Program-made: the position numbers and the translations under genes | Notes under the pieces: generated by a model | What the model was told of the DNA's origin: nothing | Database searches by the model: none | What the model saw: only the letters and a program-made list of their open reading frames with translations | From: Sphingomonadaceae bacterium | GTDB lineage: Bacteria > Pseudomonadota > Alphaproteobacteria > Sphingomonadales > Sphingomonadaceae | Direction: 5' to 3' | NCBI GenBank assembly: GCA_019239785.1 | Contig: JAFAZM010000386.1 | Span: forward strand, 1-6,129 | DNA: 6,129 nucleotides | In this document: positions 5,102 through 6,129 of the stretch, piece after piece | How the letters are laid out: every line of letters begins with the position of its first letter | How positions within the stretch are numbered: the stretch's first letter is position 1

Positions 5102-6129
5102 TTTCGCCTATGTCGGCCTGGACACGGCCGGACGCGAGCGGCGCGGCTCGGTGCGCGCCGAGACCAGCCAGGCGGCGCGGGACCAGCTCATTGCGCGCCG
5201 GCTCTACGTCGTCCGGATCGAGCCGGCCGCGGAAGGCGCGGCCCCGCTCGTCTCGCGCGGCCTGCTGCGGCGCAAGCGGATCGGCGCCAAGCAGCTGACC
5301 CTGTTCACTCGCCAGCTCGCCACCCTGATCCAGGTCACCCCGCTCGAGGAGGCGCTCCGCACCGTCTCGCGCCAGGCCGAGCGGGAGGAGGTCCGCCGCG
5401 TGCTCGGCAACGTCCATGCCGGCGTCGTCGAGGGCCGGCGTCTCTCGGAGGCGATGGGCCGCGAGCCGGCGAGCTTCCCGCCGCTCTACCGGGCAATGGT
5501 CTCCGCCGGCGAATCCTCCGGCACCTTGCCGACCATCCTCGAACGGCTCGCCGGCCTGCTCGAGCGCCAGGCGCAGGTCCGCGGCAAGGTCCTTTCGACC
5601 TTGGCCTACCCGATCATCCTCGCCATCGTCGCCGCCTTCGTCGTCTTCGCCTTGATGATCTTCGTCGTCCCGAAGGTCGTCGAGCAGTTCCGGGATATCG
5701 GCCAGGACCTGCCGTTGCTGACCCGGATCGTGATCGGCCTCTCCAATTTCCTCGCCTCATGGTGGTGGGCCCTTCTGCTCGGCCTCGGCCTGGCGCTCTT
5801 CCTCTTCGGCCGGGCGCTGAAGGACGAGGGGATCAGGATGAAGTTCGATCGGGCGCTGCTCCGCCTGCCTCTGATCGGCCGGCTGATCCGCGATCTCCAC
5901 GCGGCGCGGATGGCGCGGACGCTGGCGACGATGGTCTCGTCGCGCCTGCCGTTGCTGGAAGGCCTCGCGCTGACGACGGGCACGATCCACAACCGCGCGC
6001 TCAGGGCCGCATCGGAGGAGATCGTCGAATCGATCCGCGGCGGCGGCAGCCTTTCGGCGGCGCTGCGGCGGGCAGGCGTGTTCCCGCCGTTGCTCGTCTA
6101 TCTGGCGGCGAGCGGCGAGGCATCGGGCC
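5094..6129 (+). CDS. gspF: Type II secretion system inner-membrane platform protein GspF (3' end outside window)
   Basis: The frame runs from ATG 5094 to the window end without a stop, giving 345 residues. GspF is usually about 400, so roughly 60 residues including the last membrane helix are missing. It starts MPDFAYVGLDTAGRERRGSVRAE, the usual GspF/PilC opening. The first T2SSF repeat is at about 68-190 (FTRQLATLI, then PLYRAMVSAGESSGTLPTIL), with membrane helices at about 170-192 and 215-240. The second repeat begins at about 270 (ARMARTLATMV) and breaks off at YLAASGEASG. GspF is the polytopic core of the assembly platform and contacts GspE and GspL. The start overlaps gspE by 8 bases. 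One oddity: the Gly usually found just before the PL of each repeat is absent in both (IQVTPLEEAL, SSRLPLLEGL). Pseudopilin genes (gspG onward) would be expected next. Confidence 0.94.
   Translation, partial: MPDFAYVGLDTAGRERRGSVRAETSQAARDQLIARRLYVVRIEPAAEGAAPLVSRGLLRRKRIGAKQLTLFTRQLATLIQVTPLEEALRTVSRQAEREEVRRVLGNVHAGVVEGRRLSEAMGREPASFPPLYRAMVSAGESSGTLPTILERLAGLLERQAQVRGKVLSTLAYPIILAIVAAFVVFALMIFVVPKVVEQFRDIGQDLPLLTRIVIGLSNFLASWWWALLLGLGLALFLFGRALKDEGIRMKFDRALLRLPLIGRLIRDLHAARMARTLATMVSSRLPLLEGLALTTGTIHNRALRAASEEIVESIRGGGSLSAALRRAGVFPPLLVYLAASGEASG

Noticed and set aside
1..6129. Mobile element, CRISPR array, tRNA or phage-like system
   Set aside because: No transposase, integrase, regularly spaced repeats or tRNA-like folds were seen. 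The window is filled by contiguous T2SS genes with uniform base composition.

Overview
The window is high-GC bacterial chromosomal DNA that carries the 5' half of a type II secretion system (T2SS, general secretory pathway) locus, all on the + strand. Protein style (for example the GspC membrane anchor, the Pro/Ala-rich linkers and the GspF repeats), GC-rich third codon positions and gene order suggest an alphaproteobacterium, most likely a sphingomonad. That assignment is an inference from sequence style; no marker gene here proves it.

Layout: (1) 1-247, the 3' end of a prepilin peptidase gene (gspO/pilD type), starting just before its second catalytic Asp motif. (2) 248-558, a 311-bp intergenic stretch with no credible gene. 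It holds a tandem TTGACTCAA repeat at the gspO stop, a small hairpin, a likely rho-independent terminator with a T-run at 348-352, and a strong 23-bp dyad at 461-483 upstream of gspC. (3) 559-1422 gspC, 1419-3581 gspD, 3578-5101 gspE and 5094-6129 gspF (cut by the window end), joined by 4-, 4- and 8-base overlaps.

How the genes work together: GspE is the cytoplasmic ATPase that drives pseudopilus assembly through the inner-membrane platform protein GspF. GspC links the inner-membrane assembly to the outer-membrane secretin GspD, through which folded periplasmic proteins leave the cell. The upstream prepilin peptidase would process the pseudopilins (GspG-K), which are expected downstream of gspF but lie outside the window. 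The overlapping junctions point to one polycistronic, translationally coupled message for gspC-D-E-F. The terminator suggests that gspO is at least partly a separate transcription unit.

The coding part is an ordinary, intact T2SS operon. I found no evidence of a previously undescribed system. The observations most worth a second look are the noncoding structures between gspO and gspC, the TTG start of gspD inside a TTGA junction, and a 30-bp in-frame tandem duplication in the GspD secretin domain.
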